From Candidatus Zipacnadia bacterium (GTDB lineage Bacteria; Armatimonadota; Zipacnadia; Zipacnadales; UBA5352): a DNA stretch of 64,000 nucleotides. Where the stretch lies: assembly GCA_029821735.1 (NCBI GenBank), contig JALGSU010000020.1, forward strand, positions 62,001 to 126,000, in the 5' to 3' direction. Position 1 is the stretch's first letter. Each line of letters starts with the position of its first letter. Positions 43,211-53,465 of the stretch are shown piece after piece. The notes under the pieces are model-generated. The model saw only the letters and a program-made list of their open reading frames with translations, was not told the DNA's origin and did not search any database. The position numbers and the translations under genes were made by a program.

Positions 43211-46200
43211 ATGATGACCCGACTGATCGTGACGGGGGCGATGGTTATGATCTGCGCTGCGGCCTCGGCGAACCTGCTGCAAAATCCGGGCTTCGAGATG
43301 CCAGCGGGCGCGGACGACGCCATTGCGCACTGGACGGCGAACGCCGCCGCGGCGCAACAGAAGATATGGGCCGATGATGCCGACCGGCGTTCGGGAGACC
43401 AGTGTCTGGCGATACGGTCGCTGCTTGATACCGAGCCCGCGAAGAGCATCGTCAGCCAGCGCGTCGCGGTCGAGCCGAACACCAACTACGCGCTCACGCT
43501 GTGGGCTCGGCGCGACTCGTTCCTGTATGGCACGAGCTTTGAGGTGGCGCTGCTCAAGGATGGCGAGCAGATCGGCCGGCAGCAAAAGCAGGTGCGCTCA
43601 GTCACTTGGGTGCCCGTGGTGATGACCTTCAACACCGGCGAAGCGACTGAGGCCGAGGTGCGGCTGACCACCCCGAACACCGGCGATTGGCGCATCAGCG
43701 TCGGACGGACGTTGTACGTCGACGACGTGAGTCTGGTGAGAGTGAGCAACGAGCACGACCTCACCATCGCGGGCGCGGGCGCGCAGGCGACCGCCGACCT
43801 GAACGTGCAGCAGGCGGGCGCGTACTACCTCTGGGCCCGAGTGCGTTGCGCCGGGCCGAACACGATGACGCTGACCGCGTCGGGCCGATCATGGGACTTC
43901 CACGCGTACACGCCGGGTGAGAGCTACTGGGTGCGCCCGGTGTTGCCGGAGCTGATGCTGGAGGCGGGGCGCCAGGAGATTGCGGTCACCGGCGACGGCG
44001 CGCAGATCGAGCAGATCATCCTCACCATGGACCCATTCTGGCAGCCGGAGGACGCCCGCGAGTTCATGCCGCCCGCCGAGGCGAAAGCCGCGCTCCTCGA
44101 CGCGGGCTTCGAGCCGGTGGCGGAGAAGAGCGTCGCCCTTCGTGTGATGGGCGAAATGCCGCCCGGGCAATGGGGGATCGCGCAGGGCGTGCCGTTCGCG
44201 CGCGGCGAACTCAGCGGTCCCGAGCATCTGCGGCTGACCGATCGAGCTTGCGAGGCCGACGTGCTCATGCGCTGGCCCGACGGCAGCGTGAAGTGGGCGC
44301 TGCTGAAGACGCGGGTGGACGCGGGCGAGGAACTGACGCTGCAATATGGCGAGCGCGTCACCCGCCCCGCGCACAGGGGGCCTGCGGTGACGGTGCTCGA
44401 TGACGCCGAGGGCGTGACGCTCAAGAACGAGACCATCACGCTGACCGTCCCTCGAGACGGTTCGGCGCTGATCTGTGACCTGACCTGCGGCGACCGGACA
44501 ATCGACGAGATCATCGCCATCGTGAACGGGAGTTTCAGCAGCGCCAACGCCGCCCCACAGGTGACCGTCGAGGAGAGTGGGGCGACCCGCGCGGTGGTGC
44601 GCATCGCCGGCGAGCATCGTGATGAGGCCGGCGAGAAGCTGCTCAACTACGTGACGCGAGTGACGCTCTGGGGCGGCGTCCAGCACGTCGAAATCGAACA
44701 CAGCTTCGTGCTGCGCGACGATCTCGTGTCCGTGGACATCGAGGACCTGACGCTGCGGCTCCAGACGCCTTCGCAGACTGCGGAACTGACCCCTGGCGCC
44801 GAGCCGCTGGCGATTGATCTCGAAAACGGGCCCGTGACGCTGCAGGCAGATATCGCCACCGATCCTGAGCGGACCAATGACTACCCATACCGGGTGACGC
44901 AGGGCGACGCGGAGATCGCGGCAGGCGTGCGCGCGCAGGGGCGGTTGACGCTGCGCGATCCCGGGGAGCTGCGCGTCGCCGTGCGTGAACTGTGGCAGAA
45001 CGCGCCCAAGCGCATCGTGGCTGCGACCGACCACGTCGACATCGGCCTCGTGGGTGGGCCGCTGACTTTCTACAACGGTATGGCGAAGACGCACGAGATT
45101 GTGCTGGCCTTCAACGACAGTCTCACGCCGGACGAGCAGTTCGCCGACCGTCCGCTGCTGGTGGCGTCGCCGGAGTATTACTGCAACACGCGGGCCTTCG
45201 ACGCGTGGCCTGCAGCCGCCGACGGCACGTGGCCCGGATATGAGTCGGCAGTCGCGGTGACCATCGGCGACTGGGACAAGCGCGCGGGCGATGCCATGAA
45301 GCGCCCGGAATTCGGCGGCATGATCCCGTATGGCGACGCGATATACAGCGGCGGTGGGAACAACCTCGAGACTGCGCTGGGCGAGGGCGGGATGGTGCAG
45401 TTCCTGCGCACCGGCAGCCGCGAGTACTTCAGCTTTGCCGAGCGCGGCCTGAGGCACTTTGCCGATATCGACATCGACCACTCCGACTCCAGCGGCGGGA
45501 TAGTCTGGATCCACGGCCCACACTCGCGCGATCAGATCGACCCGGGACAGGCGGGCGTGAACGGGCACTCGTGGTACAACGGGACGATCTACTACGCGCT
45601 CTTCACCGGCTCGCGCCGCATCCTCGAGACCGCCCCGCACGTGGGTGAGTATTACTCGCGCTTCCCCTTCCCGCTGCAGCCCTACATACACTACTGGCGG
45701 CGGATCGCGTGGAAGTTCATGGACCTCATGCAGGCGTATGACGTGACGGGTGACGTGGACTTCCTGGCGGCGGCGCTGACCGACATGCAGGTCACGCGAC
45801 ACCAGCGCGACCACATGGTGCACCTGTGGCCCTACATGTATTCGGTCGGCATGAAGGGCGTGCGGCATTACTTCGACGCGACCGGTGACCCGGAGGCCCG
45901 CGAGCTGTATCTGCAACTGATGGACGGGTTCATGCACCTGCGCGATCGGCCTGACGACACCGTCAACGGCGAGTGGCCCAAAGCGGAGGGAATGCTGCTG
46001 GGCAACTTCCCGAATGACCGCAGTTGCTGCTTCTACAACGAGGCCGCGCAGGCGACCTGGATGTCGGGCGACGAGCGCTTCGCGCGGCGCGCGGGCGACG
46101 ACCTGAACTGGCAGATCAGCTTTGGAGTCACTGACCCGACTCTGCTGTGGGGTTCCGCCGATCTCGTGCGCGCCATGGATCAGCTTGGGATGCGTGAGCC

Positions 46201-47062
46201 CGAGTTGACCTCGACCTTGCCGGGCGTGTTCATGACCACGCCGACGGAGGAGTGGGTGGGCTCGAAGCTGCCGCTGCCGAGCATCGCGCTGCAGGTGACC
46301 GAGGAGCAGGACCAGGACTTCAGCGTGATGCTCTTCAAGCGCTGCTATCGGAAGTACACTCACGATTACCGAGGCACCGCGAGGCTGCACGCACCCGACG
46401 GCACGCTTGTCGGCGAGCACTCGGTGATTGCCAGCGGCCTGCGGCGCTATAGCTTCGACGTGCCTGCCGACGGGCAGACCGGCGTGTACACGATCATTAT
46501 CACGCTCGATGATCCCTGGAAGTGGACGCTCAACCAGATCGACTTCGACCTGACGGCAGGCGAGCACGTCCTCAGGTTCAACACCCGCTACGACCGCGAG
46601 TTCGTCGACGCGGTCTGCCTGGCGCCGGCCGGGAGCTATTTCCCGACGCTGCAGGGCGACCCGCCTCCTGAGGCGATGATCTTCGAGGCCGAAGACGGCA
46701 CGCTGCCCGACGGTGGCGTCACGGTGCCGAGCGAGACCGCACGGGGTGGCCTTGCCGTGCGTTGTCTGGGCGGGGAGAAAGCGGGCTTCATCGAGGTGCC
46801 CTTCACCGTTGCGGAGGCGGGGACCTATCGGTTCTTCGCGCGGGTGTGGAAGGGCTATGCGGATCTGGTCAACGTGACCGTCGACGACCAGGAGCCGAAG
46901 CTGTGCAAGACAACACATGACATGGACGCCAACTGCTACCCGGCGTGGTCGGTAGCGACGACGCTTGGCGAAGAGGCCGTGGTGCCGAGCTGGGTTGTCG
47001 GCAAATACAACCTGGCGGTCTTCGATGCGACGGCAATCGTGGACACGCTGGCATTTGACTGA
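43211..47062 (+). CDS. Secreted exo-rhamnogalacturonan-lyase-like (PcRGLX/YetA-type) protein with carbohydrate-binding modules
   Basis: A 1283-residue exported protein. Signal peptide about 1-20 (ending ASA). Residues about 20-180 are a CBM4/9-like sandwich (NLLQNPGFEMPAGADDAIAHW). Residues about 370-900 match the PcRGLX/YetA layout: GVPFARGEL, VTLKNETITLTVPRDG, RVTLWGGVQHVEIEHSFVLRDD, then an alpha-helical barrel with GHSWYNGTIYYALFTGSRRILE, YIHYWRRIAWKFMDLMQAYDVTGD and CFYNEAAQATWMSGDERF. The last 130 residues form another binding module (MIFEAEDGTLPDGG). It likely cleaves pectin-type rhamnogalacturonan. ATG at 43211 has GAGGGAGA upstream; earlier open frame to 42959 is antisense to the propeller gene. 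Confidence 0.75.
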   Translation: MMTRLIVTGAMVMICAAASANLLQNPGFEMPAGADDAIAHWTANAAAAQQKIWADDADRRSGDQCLAIRSLLDTEPAKSIVSQRVAVEPNTNYALTLWARRDSFLYGTSFEVALLKDGEQIGRQQKQVRSVTWVPVVMTFNTGEATEAEVRLTTPNTGDWRISVGRTLYVDDVSLVRVSNEHDLTIAGAGAQATADLNVQQAGAYYLWARVRCAGPNTMTLTASGRSWDFHAYTPGESYWVRPVLPELMLEAGRQEIAVTGDGAQIEQIILTMDPFWQPEDAREFMPPAEAKAALLDAGFEPVAEKSVALRVMGEMPPGQWGIAQGVPFARGELSGPEHLRLTDRACEADVLMRWPDGSVKWALLKTRVDAGEELTLQYGERVTRPAHRGPAVTVLDDAEGVTLKNETITLTVPRDGSALICDLTCGDRTIDEIIAIVNGSFSSANAAPQVTVEESGATRAVVRIAGEHRDEAGEKLLNYVTRVTLWGGVQHVEIEHSFVLRDDLVSVDIEDLTLRLQTPSQTAELTPGAEPLAIDLENGPVTLQADIATDPERTNDYPYRVTQGDAEIAAGVRAQGRLTLRDPGELRVAVRELWQNAPKRIVAATDHVDIGLVGGPLTFYNGMAKTHEIVLAFNDSLTPDEQFADRPLLVASPEYYCNTRAFDAWPAAADGTWPGYESAVAVTIGDWDKRAGDAMKRPEFGGMIPYGDAIYSGGGNNLETALGEGGMVQFLRTGSREYFSFAERGLRHFADIDIDHSDSSGGIVWIHGPHSRDQIDPGQAGVNGHSWYNGTIYYALFTGSRRILETAPHVGEYYSRFPFPLQPYIHYWRRIAWKFMDLMQAYDVTGDVDFLAAALTDMQVTRHQRDHMVHLWPYMYSVGMKGVRHYFDATGDPEARELYLQLMDGFMHLRDRPDDTVNGEWPKAEGMLLGNFPNDRSCCFYNEAAQATWMSGDERFARRAGDDLNWQISFGVTDPTLLWGSADLVRAMDQLGMREPELTSTLPGVFMTTPTEEWVGSKLPLPSIALQVTEEQDQDFSVMLFKRCYRKYTHDYRGTARLHAPDGTLVGEHSVIASGLRRYSFDVPADGQTGVYTIIITLDDPWKWTLNQIDFDLTAGEHVLRFNTRYDREFVDAVCLAPAGSYFPTLQGDPPPEAMIFEAEDGTLPDGGVTVPSETARGGLAVRCLGGEKAGFIEVPFTVAEAGTYRFFARVWKGYADLVNVTVDDQEPKLCKTTHDMDANCYPAWSVATTLGEEAVVPSWVVGKYNLAVFDATAIVDTLAFD

Positions 47063-47077
47063 CGGAGGCGAACGCAG

Positions 47078-49906
47078 ATGAGGCTGCGTCTGACACTGGT
47101 GAGCGCGCTTGTTCTGGCGGCGCTGCCCGCGATGGGGCAGGAACCGTATTTCCGCCAGTTCATCGAGACCGAGGACTGCGCGTTGGAGACCTTCGGCCCG
47201 GGTGGTAACCCGCTTGGTGGCTACAACGGTGAGCGCTACGTCTACAGGATTGACGAGCAGCCGTGGACGGGCTTCATCCGCGCACCGCTCGCGACGACCA
47301 TCGCGCCGGGGAAGCTGCAGGTCTTCGTACTCGGCTACTGCAGCGATGGCGAGCCGGAAACGCGCACCATGACCGTGCGCATCGGTGGCGCCGAGGCCTC
47401 GATCACGTATCCGCGCGAGGAGATCAACTACAAGCACAACTGGATCCCGTTCGAGTTGCAGACCGTCGAGGCCGCCCGGGACGTCGAGGTACAGGTTGAC
47501 TGCCAGGGCGGGCGCGTCATCCTCGACACGATCCTCGTGAGCAATGATCCGGCGGATGGCACAGAGTTCGTGAAGCAGCGCACGCGACTGATCAAGCGCC
47601 CCCAGCCGCCCGCGGAGCAGACCGCCCGTCCAGCTACCGACGGTAACATGCTCATCAACTCGAGCTTCGAAGTGGCGCCCACGAACGGCTGGCGGGCGGG
47701 CTATCAGAGCCAGTGGGCGCTCACCGACCAGTCTCTCACCGACCACCGACCCTTCGAGGGCGAGCGCGTCCTGCGGCCGGGCCTGCTGCGTGACAAGCGC
47801 GGGGCGCTGACCGGGCGCTGGTTCACCTATGATGGCATCTACTCATCGCCCGTGCAGCTTGAGGTGGGGGAGACCTATAGCGTGTCGCTCTACGTGCTCA
47901 CCGACGGGCCCATCAGTGGCGCGATTGGCCTCAAGGGCAAGACCGAGAGCTTCGAGTTGACGGGCTCGGACGACTGGCAGCGCATCTCGGCGACCGTCGA
48001 GGCCCCCGCCGACACGGACACGTTCTACGTCACCTTCGTCGCCGACGGCCGGCGCTACCTCTACCTCGACGCGGCGCAGCTTGAGCGTGGCGAGCTGACC
48101 GACTACGCGCCGCGCCCGGGTGTGGACGTGGGTATCGCTTCGGACAAGCGGGAGGGGCGCGTCTGGCGCGAGGGCCGGGACGTGCCCCTGACCTGGGAGG
48201 CGCGCTCGGCCGGCGAGCCCGAACAGGCGACCATCCGCTACCTGATCCACGACGCCCTCGGCCGCGTGGTCCGCTCCGGCGACCAGCCCATCTCCGCCCC
48301 CGCCGGTCAAACCGTGAGCCTGCCGCTCACCTCCGGCCCGCAGCCCACCGGCGCCTACCGCATCGCCTACACTGTCGAGGTCGAGGGGCAGCCCTCGTAC
48401 GGCGGTCAGATCTGCTACTCGGTCATCCCGGCCACTCGCGGGGACAGCGCCGAGACCGTGGGCTTCTACGCCTCGCACTCCCAGCAGTGCTTCGCCGCCA
48501 TGATGCATGCCGGGATCGTCTGGACCAACACCCTCTCCAGCGCCGGCCATTTCGCCGAGTGGACCTACGTCGAGCCCGAGGACGACGTGTTCGTCTTCCA
48601 TGACAGGGACCTCGAGTGGGCGGAGAAGTACAGCATCAAGTTCTGCGCCAACATCAACACCAACCGCAACTCCATGCCGGGGTGGCTCATGCGCGATCAG
48701 CCCGGCGACGGCGAGTGGATCAAGCACCCGATGGGCTACTTCTCACTTGACGAGTGGGAGGAGTTTTGCGGCGCGCTGGCCTCCCACTACCGGGAGGACG
48801 TCCATCACTGGCTGATCATCGACGAACCGGTCAGCGGCACCAACCGTTACTCGGTTGAGGACTACGCGAAGCTGCTGGTGGCGGCGAACCGGGCGATCAA
48901 GGCCGCCGACCCCGAGGCGGTCGTCTTCGCGCACGCGGGCGCGGGCCACATCGAGTGGATGCAGGACGTGCTGGCGAACTCGGGCCCGGAGCACTTCGAC
49001 GGGATGTACTGCTACATCGGCCGCTTCAACGAGGAGCATGGCGGGCAACTGCAGGCGCTCTCTCAGGAGGTCGATGCGCCGCTGTGGACGGTGGATTTCG
49101 CGCCCGTGAAGAAGCTGGCGACTCACCACGCGGCGATCGACACCGATCGGCCTGCGCCGTGGGCGGACACTGCCGCGAACACCCGCCGCTATGACCTCTG
49201 GGCTATCTGGTCGCTCTCATGGGGCCGGGCGGAGAAGTGGCTGCGCTACGACGCGCGCTACCCCGGGCCGCCCCCGGGCACCAGCTACATGAGCATCTGG
49301 GAGCATGACGGTTCGCTCAGCCCCCACGGCGTGTCGATGGCGACCATGAACGCGCTCATCGGCGAGGCGAAGCCGCTGGGGCCGGTCGATATGCCCGAGA
49401 ACATGCAGGGGCACCTATGGGCGGATGGTGCGCGCAAGCTGCTCATCGCTTGGACCGAGGACGGCTCCAGTCGCCTGCTCGACGTGCCCGGCGCACGGGC
49501 GTGGGATGTCTACGGTGGCCGGTTGGACGCGCCGGTCGTGGCCTATCTGCCGACCTTCATAGAGTTCACCGGCGAGATCCCGGTGATGAAGGCAGCGCCG
49601 GTCGAGGCACTCACCGCCGAACTCCTCCCACCCGAAGGTGAGGGCAAACCGTACCGCGCGCGCTTCGGCGTGACCCTCGACGGGCCGAGCACCGGTGAGT
49701 GGTCTGCCGCAGGACCATACTTCCTGGACCGCGAAACAACCCGAATCATCCCCGCGCAGATCGGCGATGACGGCGAGGCCGAACTGATCCTGCCGCTCAA
49801 TGTGTGGCCGGGGTTGCCCATCGCGGAGCGCGAAGTCGAAGTGAGACTGTATCTGCCCGGCCGCCTGCTGGCCGGCAGGTTGGCGATCGACACAACTCAG
49901 CAGTAG
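47078..49906 (+). CDS. Secreted glycoside-hydrolase-like TIM-barrel protein with two N-terminal sandwich domains
   Basis: A 942-residue exported protein, signal peptide about 1-20 (ending AMGQ). Residues about 25-160 and 185-345 are beta-sandwich modules; the second is CBM4/9-like (NMLINSSFEVAPTNGW, then YLYLDAAQLERGELTDYAPRPG). Residues about 465-780 look like a GH-A-type TIM barrel: WTNTLSSAGHFAEWTYVEPED, FCANINTNRNSMPGWL and DVHHWLIIDEPVSGTNRYS, where the Glu after Asp is a candidate acid/base. A C-terminal sandwich follows. I cannot assign a GH family. It starts 15 bases after the previous gene and ends 35 bases before the next, so all three are probably cotranscribed. Confidence 0.65.
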   Translation: MRLRLTLVSALVLAALPAMGQEPYFRQFIETEDCALETFGPGGNPLGGYNGERYVYRIDEQPWTGFIRAPLATTIAPGKLQVFVLGYCSDGEPETRTMTVRIGGAEASITYPREEINYKHNWIPFELQTVEAARDVEVQVDCQGGRVILDTILVSNDPADGTEFVKQRTRLIKRPQPPAEQTARPATDGNMLINSSFEVAPTNGWRAGYQSQWALTDQSLTDHRPFEGERVLRPGLLRDKRGALTGRWFTYDGIYSSPVQLEVGETYSVSLYVLTDGPISGAIGLKGKTESFELTGSDDWQRISATVEAPADTDTFYVTFVADGRRYLYLDAAQLERGELTDYAPRPGVDVGIASDKREGRVWREGRDVPLTWEARSAGEPEQATIRYLIHDALGRVVRSGDQPISAPAGQTVSLPLTSGPQPTGAYRIAYTVEVEGQPSYGGQICYSVIPATRGDSAETVGFYASHSQQCFAAMMHAGIVWTNTLSSAGHFAEWTYVEPEDDVFVFHDRDLEWAEKYSIKFCANINTNRNSMPGWLMRDQPGDGEWIKHPMGYFSLDEWEEFCGALASHYREDVHHWLIIDEPVSGTNRYSVEDYAKLLVAANRAIKAADPEAVVFAHAGAGHIEWMQDVLANSGPEHFDGMYCYIGRFNEEHGGQLQALSQEVDAPLWTVDFAPVKKLATHHAAIDTDRPAPWADTAANTRRYDLWAIWSLSWGRAEKWLRYDARYPGPPPGTSYMSIWEHDGSLSPHGVSMATMNALIGEAKPLGPVDMPENMQGHLWADGARKLLIAWTEDGSSRLLDVPGARAWDVYGGRLDAPVVAYLPTFIEFTGEIPVMKAAPVEALTAELLPPEGEGKPYRARFGVTLDGPSTGEWSAAGPYFLDRETTRIIPAQIGDDGEAELILPLNVWPGLPIAEREVEVRLYLPGRLLAGRLAIDTTQQ

Positions 49907-49941
49907 GTCCGCAGCGCCTCACACCAACCGGAGGTCATCCC

Positions 49942-50799
49942 ATGCGCTTTGACGTCGACCGTGACAAGTGTACCCTCTGCCGCGCGTGCATCAGCACCTG
50001 CCCGACCGACATGGTGCGCGAGAAACGTGGCGCGATCAAGATAAGCTGGGTCGCGTGCATCGATTGCGGGCACTGCATGGCCATCTGCCCGGAGGGCGCG
50101 ATCTCCGTGCGTGAGCCCGAGGACGCGCAGTTCCTCCCTGCACCAGAGAAGACTGCCTGCGCGGAGGGCTTGCTGGGCCGCCTGCAGCAGCGGCGCACCG
50201 TCCGCCAGTTCCTGCCCGAGCCGCTCTCGCGCGAGACGATCGAGCAACTCATCGAGGCCGCGCGCTGGGTGCCGACCGCCGCGAACTGCCAATGCCAGGA
50301 GTTCCTAGTCCTCACCGACGAGACCGCCCGTCGCGAACTGCTCGACGCCGTCGTCGACTTCTACCGCGGCTACGCCGAAGCGCTTGCCGACCGCGATCAC
50401 CCCGAGCGGCTGGAGCAGTTTCAGTCCGGCGAGGGTGCCATGCACGAGCACATTCTCGCGGCCGTTCCGGCCTTCGTCAAGAACATCGACGCCGGCCGCG
50501 ACCGCCTGTTCTTCGGCGCCCCAGCGGTCATCGTCATCCACGCCGCGCGCGACGAAGTTCTCCCCGAGACCGCCTGCGCCTACGCGTCACTGGCCATCTC
50601 GCTGATGGCTGAAGCGATGGGCCTGGGGACGTGTATCACCGCCTACGCTTCGCTGGCCCTCCAAGCTCTGCCCGAACTGCGCGCGCAGATCGGCATCCCC
50701 GAGGGCAACCAGGTGCACGCCGTCATCGCCGCCGGGAACCCCGCTGAAAACTTCCGGCTGATCCCGGCCCGGCGACCCGTGCGGACAGAGTGGCGCTGA
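49942..50799 (+). CDS. Nitroreductase fused to an N-terminal two-cluster ferredoxin domain
   Basis: A 285-residue cytoplasmic flavoprotein. Residues 1-50 carry two 4Fe-4S motifs: Cys10, 13, 16, 20 and Cys39, 42, 45, 49. Residues about 78-280 are a nitroreductase-family domain: RRTVRQFLPEPLSRETIEQLIEAARWVPTAANCQCQEFLVL (FMN-binding Arg, Ser/Thr and Asn region) and MAEAMGLGTCITAYASLAL. It would pass electrons from the clusters to FMN for reduction of a quinone-, nitro- or halogen-type substrate. ATG at 49942 has CGGAGGTC upstream. It follows two secreted glycan enzymes, with no obvious metabolic link. Confidence 0.88.
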   Translation: MRFDVDRDKCTLCRACISTCPTDMVREKRGAIKISWVACIDCGHCMAICPEGAISVREPEDAQFLPAPEKTACAEGLLGRLQQRRTVRQFLPEPLSRETIEQLIEAARWVPTAANCQCQEFLVLTDETARRELLDAVVDFYRGYAEALADRDHPERLEQFQSGEGAMHEHILAAVPAFVKNIDAGRDRLFFGAPAVIVIHAARDEVLPETACAYASLAISLMAEAMGLGTCITAYASLALQALPELRAQIGIPEGNQVHAVIAAGNPAENFRLIPARRPVRTEWR

Positions 50800-50832
50800 G
50801 GACGTCAGCGCGGCGTAGCCGCGGACAAGCGA

Positions 50833-50865
50833 GAAGCGCTCCCACCCATTGGGCGGGAGCGCTTC
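50833..50865. terminator. Bidirectional terminator between convergent genes
   Basis: GAAGCGCTCCC (50833-50843) pairs with GGGAGCGCTTC (50855-50865) around an inner CCCA-TT-GGG pairing. It separates the nitroreductase gene from the convergent DUF4838 gene. Confidence 0.7.
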
Positions 50866-50915
50866 GAGAGGGTCGCACGCCGAAGGCGTGCCTGGCGTCC
50901 GCGAGTGACCGCTGA

Positions 50916-52790
50916 CTAGAACCCGTAGAACTTCAGGTACGCCGAGTTGATACTCCACGACATGCCAAGCTCTCGGAAGAACTCCTCCTTAGCCAGGTCC
51001 GCTGCCTCATACGTCGCCTTCATCTGTGTATCGCCGCCGCGGAACGCCGTCCGCGACACTCGCCAGTCTCGGTTCAGCCGCGCATATGTCACCGCGGGCT
51101 GCAGGAAGTCGATGCGCGCGAGGATAGTCTCGTCGCCGGCCGCTTTCGCCCGTGCCGCGTCCAGATACCCCTGGCACTCGTCGAGGAATTCGTCGGTGTA
51201 GAACTCGGCGATAACTGCCTGGCTCTCCTTGCGGTTCACAAACGTGGATGCGTCGTAGATCTCGTCGGTCTTGCGCTCGAGCGCGAGATAGAGATCCTCG
51301 ATCTCGCTCGCCGCCGGGCCCCAACCGGCCTGGCAGTAATCAGTGATCAGCGCGTCTACGTCCTGCTCGGGGTTCCACAGCACCTCGGCGAGCACGTAAT
51401 AGGTCAGGCCCTTCGATGTCCAATGCTGATAGCAGCAGTCGAAGTCCGTGACGGTCAGCCCGCCGGCGATGAGGTTCTGCATATCCTTTCCCAGCCTGCG
51501 CGCGAAGTTCACTGGCCAGCCCATACCCCCGCCCAGCAGGTTGGGCCGCAGGAAGAGCCGGCTGGCCTGCGCCGCCCAACCATCCCACCGCTGTCGGTCC
51601 GCCTCGCCCGCTTCGCGGTTCATATAGTTCAGGCCCACGAATCCCACGAGCAGATTCTCGTGCACTGGCGCATCCACCGGCACCGTCCGGTATGCGCTGT
51701 ACGCATACGCGCCCAGCATGCGGCCGGGACACTCCTGCGCGACGATCTCGGCGATGGCCGAGTAGAACTTGAAGTAGCGGTCAGTGAGGGAGACGTGCTC
51801 GATGCGATGGTCCGGGGTATCAGGCCACCAGAACTTGATGATCTCGCCATCGGGCGCGTCCCACGATTCGCAGGTCTCACAGGTGCAGAAGGTGGTGCCG
51901 CCGCCGTCGTTGGGGCTGATCGAGACGCAGTCGAGATCGGGGCTGGCCTGCAGTGCCTCGATCTTCAGGCGGGCGATCTCGGCGATCAGTTCGGGGTTGG
52001 ATACGCACAGGCGTGCGCGGTTGCCGGCGCGGCTCTGGTCGCGGGTCCCGTCAGGCTGCAGCGCGAACCACTCGGGATGCTCCGCCCCGTATGTCTCCCA
52101 GAAATCCCCGTAAGCGTGACCGTAGCCGCCGCTGAATGAGCCCGCTATCCGGTGGCGGCGGAACCAATCAGCGCCCGCGCCGTGCACCTCGTCGAACTGC
52201 TCCTTCGTGAAACCCAGCGCATCGAGGCCGCGCTGCACACGCTCGTTCCACTGGATATTGCGAATCTTGCGCTTGAGCAGGGGCGGCGTGAAGTCGATGT
52301 TCAGACCCGCGGGCACAGTGACCGTGGCCCGCTTGGGGACAACCGTGCCCAGTTCGCCCGGCCATAGCCAGCGCACGCCGAGGACGCTCTCGATGAACTC
52401 ACACGCCGCCAGATACGTTCCGTTGAGCCGGCCACCGGCGGGCTTGGCGTCGTCACCGATGACGATCAGATCGGTGTCAATGACACTCACGCGAATCTGT
52501 TCCATCGCGAACTCATCGCTGTCAATGCCGTGCGCTGCGGTCAGCAAACTGTCGCCGACCAGGATCCGCGCGCCTTCGGGGGGATCGTCGTCATAAGCGA
52601 TGGGAACTTCAGCGCCCGAGATCAGCCGAATATGTGTCTGCAATTCCGTCGCGGCGTCTTTGGCTGATCTGGTGGCGTCGCTCGACAGCACGATGGAGCA
52701 AGTTGGCTGTCCATCCTGAACGAGCGTGAGGTCCGCGTATCCGCAGGTGGCGACCAGCAGGGCACAGGCAAGTGCGGTGGCTCTCATCAT
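50916..52790 (-). CDS. Secreted DUF4838 protein
   Basis: A 624-residue exported protein, signal peptide about 1-19. Residues about 20-170 form the GH67N-like domain (KDAATELQTHIRLISGAEVPIAY, RILVGDSLL, LAACEFIESVLGVRWLWPGELGTVVP). The DUF4838 barrel follows, with VSISPNDGGGTTFCTCETCESWDAPDG and EVLWNPEQDVDALITDYCQAGWG. It is the second member of this family in the window but has no C-terminal binding module and ends in a helical region. Probably a polysaccharide-acting enzyme in the periplasm or outside. The ATG at 52790 with GAGGAGAG upstream starts the signal peptide; the frame is open to 52838. Confidence 0.78.
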   Translation of the reverse strand: MMRATALACALLVATCGYADLTLVQDGQPTCSIVLSSDATRSAKDAATELQTHIRLISGAEVPIAYDDDPPEGARILVGDSLLTAAHGIDSDEFAMEQIRVSVIDTDLIVIGDDAKPAGGRLNGTYLAACEFIESVLGVRWLWPGELGTVVPKRATVTVPAGLNIDFTPPLLKRKIRNIQWNERVQRGLDALGFTKEQFDEVHGAGADWFRRHRIAGSFSGGYGHAYGDFWETYGAEHPEWFALQPDGTRDQSRAGNRARLCVSNPELIAEIARLKIEALQASPDLDCVSISPNDGGGTTFCTCETCESWDAPDGEIIKFWWPDTPDHRIEHVSLTDRYFKFYSAIAEIVAQECPGRMLGAYAYSAYRTVPVDAPVHENLLVGFVGLNYMNREAGEADRQRWDGWAAQASRLFLRPNLLGGGMGWPVNFARRLGKDMQNLIAGGLTVTDFDCCYQHWTSKGLTYYVLAEVLWNPEQDVDALITDYCQAGWGPAASEIEDLYLALERKTDEIYDASTFVNRKESQAVIAEFYTDEFLDECQGYLDAARAKAAGDETILARIDFLQPAVTYARLNRDWRVSRTAFRGGDTQMKATYEAADLAKEEFFRELGMSWSINSAYLKFYGF

Positions 52791-52819
52791 ATCTCTCCTC
52801 GGCGGGGCGTGGCGGCTGA

Positions 52820-53437
52820 CTACCAGCTCTGGCACCACAGTTGCAGGTCCGGGCCATCGGCCCCGAGCCTGAACTCCGGCGCGAAGCCCCCGTGGTGATC
52901 GCCGACGATCAACCCGTCCAGCAGACCGCCCTCGGATGCGAGCGAACGCTCAGCGATGTATGTGCCGATGAGCGCGCCCGCGATGACCTGGTCGAGGCTG
53001 TGGTCGCGGCGTCGGTAGCGCGACCAGCAAACCGTGGATGCCCACAGGTACCCGACCTTGCCCCAGGTGGGATACTCCTCCTCGATACAGCGCGCCATGG
53101 CGAAGTTCACAGCGGCATGGCCGCTGGGGAAGCCGGTCGCTGAGCCGGGGTTGTCGGGGCGATGGGCCCGCATACCCTCCTTGATTTGTGTGACCACGAG
53201 GCCAGTCACTGCGAGGGAGTCGAAGATGTGCCGGCCGGTGTCATCGGCCTCGCCCTTGCCAAAGAGCGTGAGGCCCGCAGCGGCAACGAACGGCAGGCCC
53301 TCACTGATGTGCGTGATGGTGTTGGCGACGTCGCTGCCCAACCTGGGTTCGGCCTCACCCCAGGCAGTTGCTGCACTGACCACAAGTGCGGCGAGAGCCG
53401 CAATCCCCATATCGCTGCGCATCATACGTCCGATCAC
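52820..53437 (-). CDS. PAP2-family membrane or exported phosphatase
   Basis: A 205-residue protein with all three PAP2 motifs: K-x6-RP (KEGMRAHRP), PSGH (FPSGHAAVN) and SR-x5-H-x3-D (SRYRRRDHSLDQ). The N-terminus has a signal-like hydrophobic stretch ending AWGEAEP. It would remove phosphate from undecaprenyl diphosphate or a related lipid, or act as an acid phosphatase, outside the cytoplasm. The frame opens with GTG at 53437 with GAGGGAGGG close upstream; ATG at 53425 is also possible. It lies 28 bases downstream of the antitoxin-like gene and 29 bases upstream of the DUF4838 gene on the same strand. Confidence 0.85.
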   Translation of the reverse strand: MIGRMMRSDMGIAALAALVVSAATAWGEAEPRLGSDVANTITHISEGLPFVAAAGLTLFGKGEADDTGRHIFDSLAVTGLVVTQIKEGMRAHRPDNPGSATGFPSGHAAVNFAMARCIEEEYPTWGKVGYLWASTVCWSRYRRRDHSLDQVIAGALIGTYIAERSLASEGGLLDGLIVGDHHGGFAPEFRLGADGPDLQLWCQSW

Positions 53438-53465
53438 CGCCCTCCCTCAGCAATCGCCGGTCCGC

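Noticed and set aside
43889-47746. A 1285-codon open frame on the minus strand
   Set aside because: It is antisense to two secreted-protein genes with clear signal peptides and domains. Its translation is Arg/His/Val-rich with no domain, as expected for the shadow of a GC-rich gene.
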